DNA of 64,000 bases from an uncultured Nioella sp. (lineage in GTDB: Bacteria; Pseudomonadota; Alphaproteobacteria; Rhodobacterales; Rhodobacteraceae), in assembly GCA_947498125.1 (NCBI GenBank), contig CANMJH010000002.1, positions 873,001 to 937,000 of the forward strand, written 5' to 3'. Each line of letters opens with the position of its first letter. Within the stretch, counting starts at the first letter, position 1. Positions 1 through 8,240 of the stretch are shown here, piece after piece. The position numbers and the translations under genes are program-made. The notes below the pieces were generated by a model that saw only the letters and a program-made list of their open reading frames with translations, was not told the origin of the DNA and made no database searches.

Positions 1-2
1 GC

Positions 3-143
3 GGCGCCAATCCGCTTCCAATTTTGATCCCCTGTCATCGGGTTCTGGGGGCTGCTGGATTGGGCGGGTATTCGGGCGCGGGCGGAGTGGAAACGAAAGT
101 CGCGCTATTGCGGCTTGAAGGCGCGGCCTCGTTATTGATTTAG
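3..143 (+). CDS. ogt: Methylated-DNA--protein-cysteine methyltransferase, C-terminal fragment
   Basis: The window opens inside this gene, and only the last 46 codons are present. They contain the active-site motif PCHRV, with the cysteine that accepts the alkyl group from O6-methylguanine. The tail reads [13 protein letters not shown] and then LLRLEGA before the TAG stop, which is the usual end of the Ogt/MGMT family. The enzyme repairs alkylated DNA in a single suicidal transfer. The gene converges on ygfZ across about 100 bases of GC-rich spacer. The gene symbol is by family; whether it is an Ada C-terminal domain or a free Ogt cannot be told from this fragment. Confidence 0.85.
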   Translation, partial: GANPLPILIPCHRVLGAAGLGGYSGAGGVETKVALLRLEGAASLLI

Positions 144-161
144 GGCCCGAAACGACGGGGG

Positions 162-181
162 CGGATTGCCTACGCAATCCG
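162..181. terminator. Hairpin between convergent genes
   Basis: An 8-base-pair perfect stem (CGGATTGC with GCAATCCG) closes a 4-base loop in the gap between the convergent ogt and ygfZ genes. There is no clear T-run on either side, so it may be a bidirectional factor-assisted terminator or simply a palindrome. Confidence 0.4.
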
Positions 182-248
182 GTTCCGCCGCCTGACGGCG
201 CCGCCCGCTGCGCTATTTGGGCAGGGCAGCCTTCCGGCGCAGGCGGAG

Positions 249-992
249 TTAGCTTGTTTGATAGGTCAGATGAGCGGCGCCTGCCTGCATCTCGGGTTTG
301 GCGCGATCAAATCTGAGATAGGCGATGGCGTGGTTTCCCGACTGTGTCAGGACCGTCCCGACAGGTTTTCCATCCGCCGTAATCTCAGTTCCCGCCGGGG
401 TGGCGTGATCAATTTTCACCAAGGCGAGCCCTTTGCGCAACTCCGTCTTGTGCTTCATGCGCGCGGTCACTTCTTGGCCGACATAACATCCTTTGCGGTG
501 ATCGACACCGTTTAGCCGCTCCAGACCCATTTCAAGGATGTAGCTTTCATTGGGAACCAACTCGATCCCGGTTTCCGGGATGATATGGGCAACGCGCAAT
601 CCGTCCCAATCAACATCTTCTTCAGGCAGCGCTGCTCCATAAAGCCGCCAGCCGAGCTCTTCGTGGCGCGGGTCAGCCAATGCGCCGTCGGGGGCAGGGA
701 TTGAGCGCCCACGAGAGACTGGCATATCGGTCTCGGCGATCTCAACATCTGCGCGTAACTTATACATGGACAGGCGGGCTGCGATGGCGCCGGCAAGGTC
801 GCTATGGATATCCAAAAGGATGTCCTCACCGCGCATAAGCAAAAAGAAATCTGCCAAATATTTGCCCTGCGGCGTCAACAAGGCAGAATAGACCAACGCG
901 CCGGGTTTGGGGTCGTTGGTGACCAGTCCTGTAAGAAAGCTTACCCTGTCTTTTCCAGAGATCAGCAGGATGGTTCGGTTCGGGATTGGCAT
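249..992 (-). CDS. ygfZ: YgfZ/CAF17-type folate-binding protein
   Basis: A 247-residue protein of the GcvT-like folate-binding family that supports assembly or repair of certain iron-sulfur enzymes, such as the tRNA-modifying MiaB, in the cytoplasm. The family signature KGCYVGQE is present at about residue 165, with the invariant cysteine, and the N-terminus has the usual FLTGLVTND segment. The length is typical of short alphaproteobacterial YgfZ proteins. It lies just downstream of the HisC-like gene on the same strand, with a gap of about 60 bases, so the two may be co-transcribed. The start at 992 gives the expected N-terminus; its ribosome site is weak. Confidence 0.88.
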   Translation of the reverse strand: MPIPNRTILLISGKDRVSFLTGLVTNDPKPGALVYSALLTPQGKYLADFFLLMRGEDILLDIHSDLAGAIAARLSMYKLRADVEIAETDMPVSRGRSIPAPDGALADPRHEELGWRLYGAALPEEDVDWDGLRVAHIIPETGIELVPNESYILEMGLERLNGVDHRKGCYVGQEVTARMKHKTELRKGLALVKIDHATPAGTEITADGKPVGTVLTQSGNHAIAYLRFDRAKPEMQAGAAHLTYQTS

Positions 993-1055
993 GGCAATGC
1001 GGCCTTCAATGATGCAAGGCAGATATAGGGGGGCGCCCGGTGCAAGGCCAGAGGG

Positions 1056-2165
1056 CTAGATGCGATTTGCCTCTGCCAGCGCGAGGGGTAAAGTTTTGGC
1101 CAGCAAGGCCAGATCGGCCTTTGTCCCACAGGAAATCCGGATGCAGCGATCTTGTGGGGCCACAAACGGCATGCGGACAAAGAGGCCTTGCGCCACCAGC
1201 GCGGATAGAACAGCGCGCGCATAGGTACCGTCACGTTTGCAATCGATCGTTACAAAATTGGTGCCCGAGGGCAGGGGCATCAGCCCGTTGTCGCGGGCGA
1301 TATCGGCAATGGTTTCGCGCGCTGCGGCAATATGGGAGAGGTTGGTTGCAAGATGGTTTTGGTCTGCCAAAGCGGCCAGAGCTGCGGCTTGCGCAACACG
1401 CCCGACACCAAAGTGGTTCCTGACTTTGTTGAAGGCTGAAATCAAATCGGGCGCAGCGATCGCATAGCCGACCCTCAGGCCCGCAAGCCCATACGCTTTT
1501 GAAAAGGTCCGCATTCGGATCACGCGCGTGTCGCTGGCATCTATGGGCGGCAACGCCGATGCGGGTGCCATCTCGCCATAGGCTTCGTCCAGAATCAGAA
1601 GGCTGCCACCCGGCACAGCCTCAATCATGTTCTGAAGGGTTTCGCCGCTATGAAAGCTGCCCATCGGGTTATCTGGATTGGCGATGTAGATTAACTTAGC
1701 CTGAACCTCTTTCGCCTTCGCGATGAGGGCATCTGGGTCTTCCTTGTCGTCTTTGTAGGGAACCGTGGCGAGCTTGCCGCCGAACCCGGCAACATGGTAA
1801 TTGAACGTCGGATACGCCCCGTCTGACGTCACCACGGCGTCCCCTTCGCCAACCAACAGACGCACGAGGTAACCAAGCAGGCCGTCAATCCCCTCCCCGA
1901 CCACGATGTTTTCCAAGCCAACGTTGTGAAACGCGGCAAGGGCTTGGCGCAGGTCCATGTTTTCAGGGTCGCCATACATCCAACTGTCCGATGCAGCCTG
2001 CGCAATGGCGGAAATGGCATGGGGCGACGGACCAAACACGTTTTCGTTGGCGCCGAGCCGTGCCTTGAACGGCGCCCCCTGCGCGCGTTCTTGCGTTTCT
2101 GGGCCGACGAATGGAACCGACGCAGGAAGGCTTGCGACGAGCGGGGTATAACGAGGTTTGTTCAT
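1056..2165 (-). CDS. HisC-family PLP aminotransferase
   Basis: A 369-residue class I/II pyridoxal-phosphate aminotransferase closest in pattern to histidinol-phosphate aminotransferases. Visible motifs are the substrate loop LGANENVFGPSP, the ANPDNPMG segment, the DEAY cofactor aspartate, and the Schiff-base lysine in RTFSKAYGLAGLRVGY. No other histidine gene is near, so a second HisC-type enzyme for aromatic or other amino acids is equally possible, and I leave the symbol empty. The gene diverges from the small secreted protein at 2343. The spacer of about 180 bases should carry both promoters, but I could not fix their elements. Confidence 0.85.
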   Translation of the reverse strand: MNKPRYTPLVASLPASVPFVGPETQERAQGAPFKARLGANENVFGPSPHAISAIAQAASDSWMYGDPENMDLRQALAAFHNVGLENIVVGEGIDGLLGYLVRLLVGEGDAVVTSDGAYPTFNYHVAGFGGKLATVPYKDDKEDPDALIAKAKEVQAKLIYIANPDNPMGSFHSGETLQNMIEAVPGGSLLILDEAYGEMAPASALPPIDASDTRVIRMRTFSKAYGLAGLRVGYAIAAPDLISAFNKVRNHFGVGRVAQAAALAALADQNHLATNLSHIAAARETIADIARDNGLMPLPSGTNFVTIDCKRDGTYARAVLSALVAQGLFVRMPFVAPQDRCIRISCGTKADLALLAKTLPLALAEANRI

Positions 2166-2342
2166 GATCCTAGGGATACCGCTAGAGGGTGCCTTGGCAA
2201 AGTGGTTTTGACCCGTGACACGCCCGCTGGCGTCGCCTTGTTTGGAATTTTCGACAAATCATTGCCCTACTTCGACGGAAAAGGACCGCCCAACCGTAAT
2301 AGGTGAACACCCCAAACGGTGCACGAGAAAACAGGCAAGACG

Positions 2343-2663
2343 ATGATCAATATTCACGCGACAATGGCCGCAGGTATGGCGGCTTTGGCCCTGATCACAT
2401 CTGCGGCGTTGGCCCAGCAAGGCCCGCCCCAAGGGCCCGACCTTTCGGCAATGGCCGCAGAGTTATCGGTCAGTGAAGCCACTTTGGAACGCTGCATGGG
2501 ACGACGCCCCGCGCCCCGCAGCGACCCACAATCTGGTGCACGACCCGGGCGCCCAGATCCAAATACCCTTTCAACCTGCCTTTCTACGGCAGGTCACGCC
2601 ATCAGCGCCGCAGATATCGGCGCTGTTTTGGGGCAATTCGCGCCCCCGCCGCCCCGCGGCTAA
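2343..2663 (+). CDS. Small secreted protein of unknown function
   Basis: I do not recognise this protein. From the ATG at 2343 it is 106 residues, with a clear signal peptide (hydrophobic run AAGMAALALITSAALA, cleavage likely before QQG). A proline- and glycine-rich mature part has two cysteines that could pair. An in-frame start 24 bases earlier would only add a polar extension in front of the signal peptide, so the inner ATG is preferred. It is followed by a strong terminator, so it is the last or only gene of its unit. A periplasmic location is inferred from the leader. Confidence 0.7.
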   Translation: MINIHATMAAGMAALALITSAALAQQGPPQGPDLSAMAAELSVSEATLERCMGRRPAPRSDPQSGARPGRPDPNTLSTCLSTAGHAISAADIGAVLGQFAPPPPRG

Positions 2664-2689
2664 AGCGAAGATCACTCACGGAAAGATAA

Positions 2690-2724
2690 GCAGGGGCCGC
2701 GGTTTGTGGCCCCTGCGGCTTTTC
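2690..2724 (+). terminator. Rho-independent terminator after the secreted protein
   Basis: A 9-base-pair perfect stem (GCAGGGGCC with GGCCCCTGC) with a 9-base loop is followed by GGCTTTTCT. It starts 27 bases after the stop of the gene ending at 2663. Confidence 0.8.
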
Positions 2725-2751
2725 TCAACCCGTCTTGCACGACAGAAAATA

Positions 2752-2777
2752 GGCCGCCCTTTAAAGAAAGAGCGGCC
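2752..2777 (-). terminator. Terminator of valS (possibly bidirectional)
   Basis: Inverted repeat GGCCGCCCTTT with AAAGAGCGGCC, one mismatch, 28 bases past the valS stop. T-rich sequence flanks it on both strands, so it could also act as a second terminator for the convergent gene. Confidence 0.7.
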
Positions 2778-2804
2778 CGTTTCATTTGCATCATAAAAGG
2801 CGTG

Positions 2805-5800
2805 TCAGCCAACCTCTGCCAATCGGGCCAAGGCTGCCTTGATCTTCGCCTCTTCCTCTTCACGAGCGGCCAAGTTGGCTTTGGTTTCTTCAACCACTTC
2901 AGCCGGGGCGCTTTCCGCGAATTTGGGGTTCTTGAGCCGTCCGCGCAAGCCGCCAAGTTCTTTGGCAAGTTTGCCCAAAACCTTCTCAAGGCGCGCTTTT
3001 TCTTCGTCGACATCGATAAGGTCGGCCAGTGGCAAGCCAAACACGCCGCCCTCTGCCGAAATCGTTGCCGTGCCTTTGGGCAGGCTATCCACGGCGGTCA
3101 CACCCGCAACGCGTGCGATTTTCAGGATCATCGCCTCGTTGCGATCCCATGCGCCTTGGCCTTTTGCATCCAATTCCGCCTGCAATAACGGAACTTTCAA
3201 GCCAGCGGGTACATGCATCTGCGCGCGAACCGAGCGAATTTCGTCAATGAGGGAAATCACCCAGTTCATCTCACGATCGGAATCGGCGTTGATCAAGTCA
3301 GCGCCATAGCTGGGCCAGTCCTCATGCGCCAAAAGGCCATCGCGTGGGGCAATCTCGGACCATAGCTCTTCGGTGATGAAGGGCATGACGGGGTGCAACA
3401 GGATCAGGCATTGATCGATCACCCAAGCCATCGTGGCACGGGTCTCGGCAATCACCGCCTCATCGCCGCTGGCGAAAAGTGGCTTGGCAAATTCCAGATA
3501 CCAATCGCAAACCTTGCCCCAAGTGGTGGCGTAAAGCCCGTTGGCAGCATCGTTAAACCGGTAAGCATCCAGCGCCTCGTCATGGGCGACCCGCACACGT
3601 GCAATTTCGCCGACGATCCATTTGTTGACGGTTTGAGTGACCGCCGAAGGGTCAAATCCGAGAACCGGTTTGCACTCGTTCATCTCAGCAAACCGTGCGG
3701 CGTTCCAAAGCTTGGTTCCGAAATTGCGGTAGCCTTTGATCTTGTCGACGGAGAGCTTCAGGACGCCACCAATCGCCGCCATCGAGGCATTGGTAAAGCG
3801 CAGCGCGTCAGCGCCGAACTCGTCCACAATCTCCAGCGGATCAATCACATTGCCCGTGGTTTTGGACATCTTCTTGCCCTTCTCATCGCGGACAAGCTGG
3901 TGCAGGTAAACGGTGTGGAACGGGTCCTCATTCAGCACGGCCTGAGACATCATCATCATCCGGGCAACCCAGAAGAAGAGAATATCCTGACCGGTGATCA
4001 GAACGTCGGTGGGGAAGTACTTTTTGGTGCTCTCATCCCAATTCGGCCAATCCAGCGTGCCCATCGGCCAGAGGCCCGAAGAGAACCAGGTGTCGAGGAC
4101 GTCGGGGTCGCGCCAAAGGAAGAAGTCATCTGCCTCATCCGCATTGGGGTCCAGCGAATCTTGATTGATCTGTGCGTCGTTTGCGTCCGCCGCTTCGAAT
4201 ACTTGGTGCAACGCAAAGCTGCCGACACCATTTTGGCTTTCCGAACCGTAGTAGTCGGCAGCCAAACCTTGCGCTTCTTCGAATGAGGCTGCGCAGAAGG
4301 GTACCGGGTTGTCAAAATCCCACTCCGTTTCGCGAACATGTACCCCATCCACTTCGGTGGTCTTATCCGACTTAACGCGAGGCCCATACCAAACCGGCAC
4401 CTGATGGCCCCACCAGAGCTGGCGCGAGATGCACCAGGGCTCGATGTTTTCCAGCCAGTGATAAAAGACCTTCTCGCCGCTTTCCGGCATGATCTTGGTG
4501 CGGCCGGTTTTAACCGCCTCCAACGCCGGACCGACGATTTTGGCGGTGTCGACGAACCATTGGTCGGTCAGCATTGGCTCGATCACGACTTTCGAGCGGT
4601 CGCCAAAGGGCTGCATGATCGGCTTGGCCTCAACCAGCGGTACGGCCACAACAGGCGGCTCTTCCTCACCCTTTTTCAGCTTTTTCTTTGGCCCCAGACG
4701 CGCGTCATCGCTGGTCGTCATGACGGCCAGCCCCTCGGCGGTGATGGCTTCAACAACCTTCGTCCGCGCTTCAAACCGGTCCAGCCCGCGATATTCATCG
4801 GGCACAAGGTTCATCGCAGCGATTTTGTTCTCGTCAAAGCTTTCCTCGCCATTCGCAATGCGCTGCGCGATCTCGGCTTCTTCGGCATAGGGGCGCCCAT
4901 CGGCACGCATCGCGCCACGGGTGTCCATGAGGTTATACATCGGGATGTTGCCACGCTTGGCGACTTCGTAATCGTTGAAGTCATGCGCGCCGGTGATTTT
5001 CACCGCGCCCGAGCCGAAGTTCATATCGGGGTAGGGGTCGGTGATGATCGGGATCAGGCGGCGATGCTCTTTCGGGCCAACCGGAATTTCGCAGAGTTTG
5101 CCAACGATGGGCGCATAGCGTTCGTCATCTTTGTGAACCGCAACCGCGCCGTCGCCCAGCATGGTTTCGGGCCGGGTCGTCGCGATTGAGATATAATCCC
5201 GCGTCTCGCGCAGGGTGACGTTCCCGTCCTCATCCTTCTCGACATATTCATAGGTCGCGCCGCCCGCGAGCGGGTATTTGAAGTGCCACATATGGCCCGG
5301 CGTCTCGATATTTTCGACCTCAAGATCCGAGATTGCAGTCTCAAAATGCGGGTCCCAGTTTACGAGGCGCTTGCCGCGATAGATCATGCCTTTTTCGTAC
5401 ATATCGACGAAAACCTTGATCACCGCGTCGTGGAAATTGGCCGAGTTTTCGTGGCCCACACGCTGATCGCCCGGCGCGCCGGCCATGGTAAAAGCGTTGC
5501 GGTCCCAATCAAGCGAGCAGCCGAGGCGCTTCAGCTGATCGATGATGGTAAAGGCGTATTCAGTTTTCCAGTCCCAGACCTTGCCAAGAAACTCCTCACG
5601 GGAAAGATCCGTGCGCTTTTTGCCCTCTTCGGCCATCAGCTTCTTCTCGACCTGCAACTGGGTCGCGATGCCTGCATGGTCCTGACCGGGCTGCCACAGC
5701 GTGTCGAAGCCGCGCATCCGGTGCCAGCGCACAAGGATATCCTGAAGCGTGTTATTGAACGCATGGCCCACATGCAGCGCGCCCGTCACATTTGGGGGCG

Positions 5801-5921
5801 GGATCATGATGGTGAAGGTTTCGTCGCGCGAGGCGTTGGCCCCTGCGGCAAAGGCGTTTGCCTCTTCCCATTTTTTGGAGATCCGCGGCTCGGCTTCGGC
5901 TGCGTTAAAGGTCTTTTCCAT
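2805..5921 (-). CDS. valS: Valyl-tRNA synthetase
   Basis: Class I aminoacyl-tRNA synthetase that charges tRNA-Val in the cytoplasm. The nucleotide-binding signature [15 protein letters not shown] (HIGH-type) is near residue 45, and the KMSKS loop appears as [10 protein letters not shown] in the second half. The C-terminal 60-70 residues are rich in Lys, Glu and Ala, as in the ValRS coiled-coil tRNA-binding arm. I start at the methionine of [12 protein letters not shown] (5921), which matches the family's usual N-terminus; an in-frame start at 5945 would add eight residues. About 1038 residues is longer than many ValRS. An acidic, low-conservation insert lies between the editing domain and the KMSKS loop (around [19 protein letters not shown]). 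Confidence 0.97.
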   Translation of the reverse strand: MEKTFNAAEAEPRISKKWEEANAFAAGANASRDETFTIMIPPPNVTGALHVGHAFNNTLQDILVRWHRMRGFDTLWQPGQDHAGIATQLQVEKKLMAEEGKKRTDLSREEFLGKVWDWKTEYAFTIIDQLKRLGCSLDWDRNAFTMAGAPGDQRVGHENSANFHDAVIKVFVDMYEKGMIYRGKRLVNWDPHFETAISDLEVENIETPGHMWHFKYPLAGGATYEYVEKDEDGNVTLRETRDYISIATTRPETMLGDGAVAVHKDDERYAPIVGKLCEIPVGPKEHRRLIPIITDPYPDMNFGSGAVKITGAHDFNDYEVAKRGNIPMYNLMDTRGAMRADGRPYAEEAEIAQRIANGEESFDENKIAAMNLVPDEYRGLDRFEARTKVVEAITAEGLAVMTTSDDARLGPKKKLKKGEEEPPVVAVPLVEAKPIMQPFGDRSKVVIEPMLTDQWFVDTAKIVGPALEAVKTGRTKIMPESGEKVFYHWLENIEPWCISRQLWWGHQVPVWYGPRVKSDKTTEVDGVHVRETEWDFDNPVPFCAASFEEAQGLAADYYGSESQNGVGSFALHQVFEAADANDAQINQDSLDPNADEADDFFLWRDPDVLDTWFSSGLWPMGTLDWPNWDESTKKYFPTDVLITGQDILFFWVARMMMMSQAVLNEDPFHTVYLHQLVRDEKGKKMSKTTGNVIDPLEIVDEFGADALRFTNASMAAIGGVLKLSVDKIKGYRNFGTKLWNAARFAEMNECKPVLGFDPSAVTQTVNKWIVGEIARVRVAHDEALDAYRFNDAANGLYATTWGKVCDWYLEFAKPLFASGDEAVIAETRATMAWVIDQCLILLHPVMPFITEELWSEIAPRDGLLAHEDWPSYGADLINADSDREMNWVISLIDEIRSVRAQMHVPAGLKVPLLQAELDAKGQGAWDRNEAMILKIARVAGVTAVDSLPKGTATISAEGGVFGLPLADLIDVDEEKARLEKVLGKLAKELGGLRGRLKNPKFAESAPAEVVEETKANLAAREEEEAKIKAALARLAEVG

Positions 5922-6121
5922 CGGGCTCGTCTTTCGGGCTATCACTCAAAGGCTGACTTAGCCGGTTCAAGGGCAAAGGCCAAGACCGGCTGCAATGTGA
6001 TTTGCTTGTGATCGGCAGACTCTGGACAGATCGCGTCAGGGGCGCTCCTATGGGGAAGCGATCACCGCGAAAGAAGGAGCGCCGAAGATTTGGCCGAAGC
6101 ACGTGAAGAAAGGGCCATGAC

Positions 6122-7189
6122 ATGACGCCATTTGGGCGGCTTGCGCGCTGGATCAAAGGTTTTCGCAGTGAGCCTGACATGCTGCCAGACGCGCCGGATG
6201 CGCGGTGCGCGCATGTCGTGCTTTTGGATGGTACAATGTCCAGCCTTGCACGCGGGGCCGAGACCAATATCGGCCTGACCTATCGTTTGTTATCCGAGCT
6301 TGGCGATGATGCGCGCACGATGGTGTATTACGAGCCGGGCATCCAGTGGCGCGGCCTTCGTAAAGCGCCTGAGGTGTTGGCCGGCGTTGGCATCAACCGC
6401 CAAATCAAACGCGCCTATTTGTTTTTGGCCCGCAACTATCAGCCGGGGGACCGGATATTTTTGATGGGCTATTCACGGGGAGCTTATGCCGTACGGTCTT
6501 TGGCAGGGTTGATTGACGCTTTGGGTCTGGTCCGCTCTGATCTGGTCAGTGATACGGCCATCGAAGAAGTTTATGGCCATTACGAGTTGGCCCCGTTCAG
6601 CCCGGCCGCCCGCGCGTTTTGCCGGAATAATTGCCACGGAGATGTGCCGATTACGTTCATGGGGGTCTATGACACGGTGCGGGCTTTGGGCCTTAGATGG
6701 CCGGGCCTTTGGCGGCTCTCGCCTATGGCGCATGAATTCCACAACGATGCTTTGGGAACGTCCACAGAAACCGGACGGCAGGCCTTGGCCTTGGATGAAC
6801 GGCGCGAGGCCTTTGCGCCGGTGCTGTGGCAAGTGCCCGAGGCGCGGCTGGGCGACATCACCCAAATGTGGTTTCGCGGAACCCATGGCGATGTCGGTGG
6901 TAACTTATCGGGGCGCAATTTTGCTCGGCCTTTGTCAAATATTCCGCTGGTGTGGATGCTGGAGGAGGCTGAAAAGGTTGGCCTGACCCTGCCACCGCAT
7001 TGGCGCGGGCGCTATTTGACGAATGCGGGGGCGCGGTCCGTCGGGAATTTACATGGCTGGGGTAAACTGTTTTGGACGCGCAGGCGCCGTGTTCTTGGGC
7101 TGGACGCGTCAGAGAGGGTGCACGAGACAGCACGGGCGCGGACGCGCGAACTTGGGTATTCGGTTGCGCCGGATGGCCGGATATCTTGA
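6122..7189 (+). CDS. DUF2235-family alpha/beta hydrolase
   Basis: A 355-residue protein of the DUF2235 family, uncharacterised alpha/beta hydrolases that also include type VI secretion phospholipase effectors of the Tle1 type. The nucleophile elbow GYSRGAYAVR (G-x-S-x-G) is near residue 115, preceded by the family start VVLLDGTMSSL. The motif FRGTHGDVGG late in the protein probably holds the catalytic histidine or aspartate. No signal peptide or VgrG/PAAR neighbour is visible, so a housekeeping lipase or esterase role is as likely as an effector role. It is followed in the same direction by an EEP-family gene; GAAGAAAGGG before the ATG serves as ribosome site. Confidence 0.8.
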   Translation: MTPFGRLARWIKGFRSEPDMLPDAPDARCAHVVLLDGTMSSLARGAETNIGLTYRLLSELGDDARTMVYYEPGIQWRGLRKAPEVLAGVGINRQIKRAYLFLARNYQPGDRIFLMGYSRGAYAVRSLAGLIDALGLVRSDLVSDTAIEEVYGHYELAPFSPAARAFCRNNCHGDVPITFMGVYDTVRALGLRWPGLWRLSPMAHEFHNDALGTSTETGRQALALDERREAFAPVLWQVPEARLGDITQMWFRGTHGDVGGNLSGRNFARPLSNIPLVWMLEEAEKVGLTLPPHWRGRYLTNAGARSVGNLHGWGKLFWTRRRRVLGLDASERVHETARARTRELGYSVAPDGRIS

Positions 7190-7291
7190 TGTCAGGTTTT
7201 TTCTCGTCAGAATCCGGCCAATGTCGCTTGCTCTCTTGCTGCATTGTCGCAAGAAAAAAGTTTGGGTAACTGCATTTCAAAGGGCGCTCTT

Positions 7292-8092
7292 GTGAAAATC
7301 ATGTGTCTCAACGGCTGGGGCGGCAAACTGGCCGATCAACTTTTGCCCTATTTGGCTCAGACCGCCCCGGATATCTTGTGTTTGCAGGAGGTCGTGCACA
7401 GCCCTGCCTCGGCCAAGGATTGGTTGACCTATCGCGATGGCGATCACGTTTTGCCGCAACGCGCAAACTTCTTTCGTGATGTCTGCGATGTTTTACCAGA
7501 TCACACCGCGATTTTTTGCCCGGCGGCGCAGGGCGTTTTGTGGGATGGCGATGCCAAAGTCCCGTCGCAATGGGGTCTCGCAACTTTCGTTCACAAATCG
7601 CGGCCCATTATCGGCCAGGTGCAGGGGTTTGTGCATAAAGGGTTCGAGCCAGACGGCTATGGCGCGCATCCCCGCTCGCGCAGTGCCCATGGGGTGCGGG
7701 TTTATGATTATGACACAGAGCGGGCTATTTCGGTGACCCATATGCATGGGCTTCGCGATTTGCGCGGCAAAATGGATACGCCTGAGCGGGCGCTGCAAGC
7801 GCGGCGTCTCTTGGAATTGTCGGCTGCTGTCGCGGAGCCGGAAGATTTCGCCGTCCTATGCGGTGATTTCAATGTCGAGCCAGAAAGCGAGACGTTAGAG
7901 ATACTTAAAGGCGCCGGGATGGAAGAGCTTGTAACAACGCGCGGATTTCTCGGAACGCGCAGCGGGTTTTATGAAAAGCCCGGAAAGTTTGCTGATTACA
8001 TGTTGGTGAACAGGCCAGCTGAGGTGGTGGAGTTTGACGTGGTCTATGCGCCGGAAGTGTCCGACCATTGCCCGCTTGTTTTGGAGGTTTAG
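7292..8092 (+). CDS. Endonuclease/exonuclease/phosphatase-family protein
   Basis: A 266-residue member of the metal-dependent EEP superfamily (DNase I-like phosphodiesterases). Conserved elements in order are the N-terminal strand VKIMCLNGWGG (active-site Asn), DILCLQEV (metal-binding Glu), THMHGL, CGDFNVEP (catalytic Asp and Asn) and VSDHCPLVLEV (Asp-His pair). I use the GTG at 7292 because the domain begins there; an in-frame TTG at 7244 would add 16 non-conserved residues. The substrate cannot be read from the sequence: nucleic acid, phospholipid or inositol phosphate are all possible. It stands about 100 bases behind the DUF2235 gene and may be its operon partner. Confidence 0.82.
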   Translation: MKIMCLNGWGGKLADQLLPYLAQTAPDILCLQEVVHSPASAKDWLTYRDGDHVLPQRANFFRDVCDVLPDHTAIFCPAAQGVLWDGDAKVPSQWGLATFVHKSRPIIGQVQGFVHKGFEPDGYGAHPRSRSAHGVRVYDYDTERAISVTHMHGLRDLRGKMDTPERALQARRLLELSAAVAEPEDFAVLCGDFNVEPESETLEILKGAGMEELVTTRGFLGTRSGFYEKPGKFADYMLVNRPAEVVEFDVVYAPEVSDHCPLVLEV

Positions 8093-8145
8093 GCCTTTCA
8101 AGTCTGTTGCGCCGATTGGCATCGTCGCGGCGGGTCGGGCGCGCT

Positions 8146-8211
8146 CGGGCCCCCATGGGGCCCTCGGTTGCCCGAGAAAGGGGAGGTCCCCTTTGGCCCC
8201 TCGGGGGCCCG
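8146..8211. repeat. Cloverleaf-like nested palindrome
   Basis: In the gap between convergent genes an outer stem (CGGGCCCCC with GGGGGCCCG) encloses two hairpins: CTCGG-TTGC-CCGAG and AAAGGGGA-GG-TCCCCTTT. After the outer stem comes TATCCCCCTTTT on the plus strand. It could be a terminator, but the three-way-junction shape recalls REP-type intergenic elements; compare 25738-25817 and 28096-28146. Confidence 0.6.
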
Positions 8212-8240
8212 TATCCCCCTTTTCGACGTTTGACATCAAA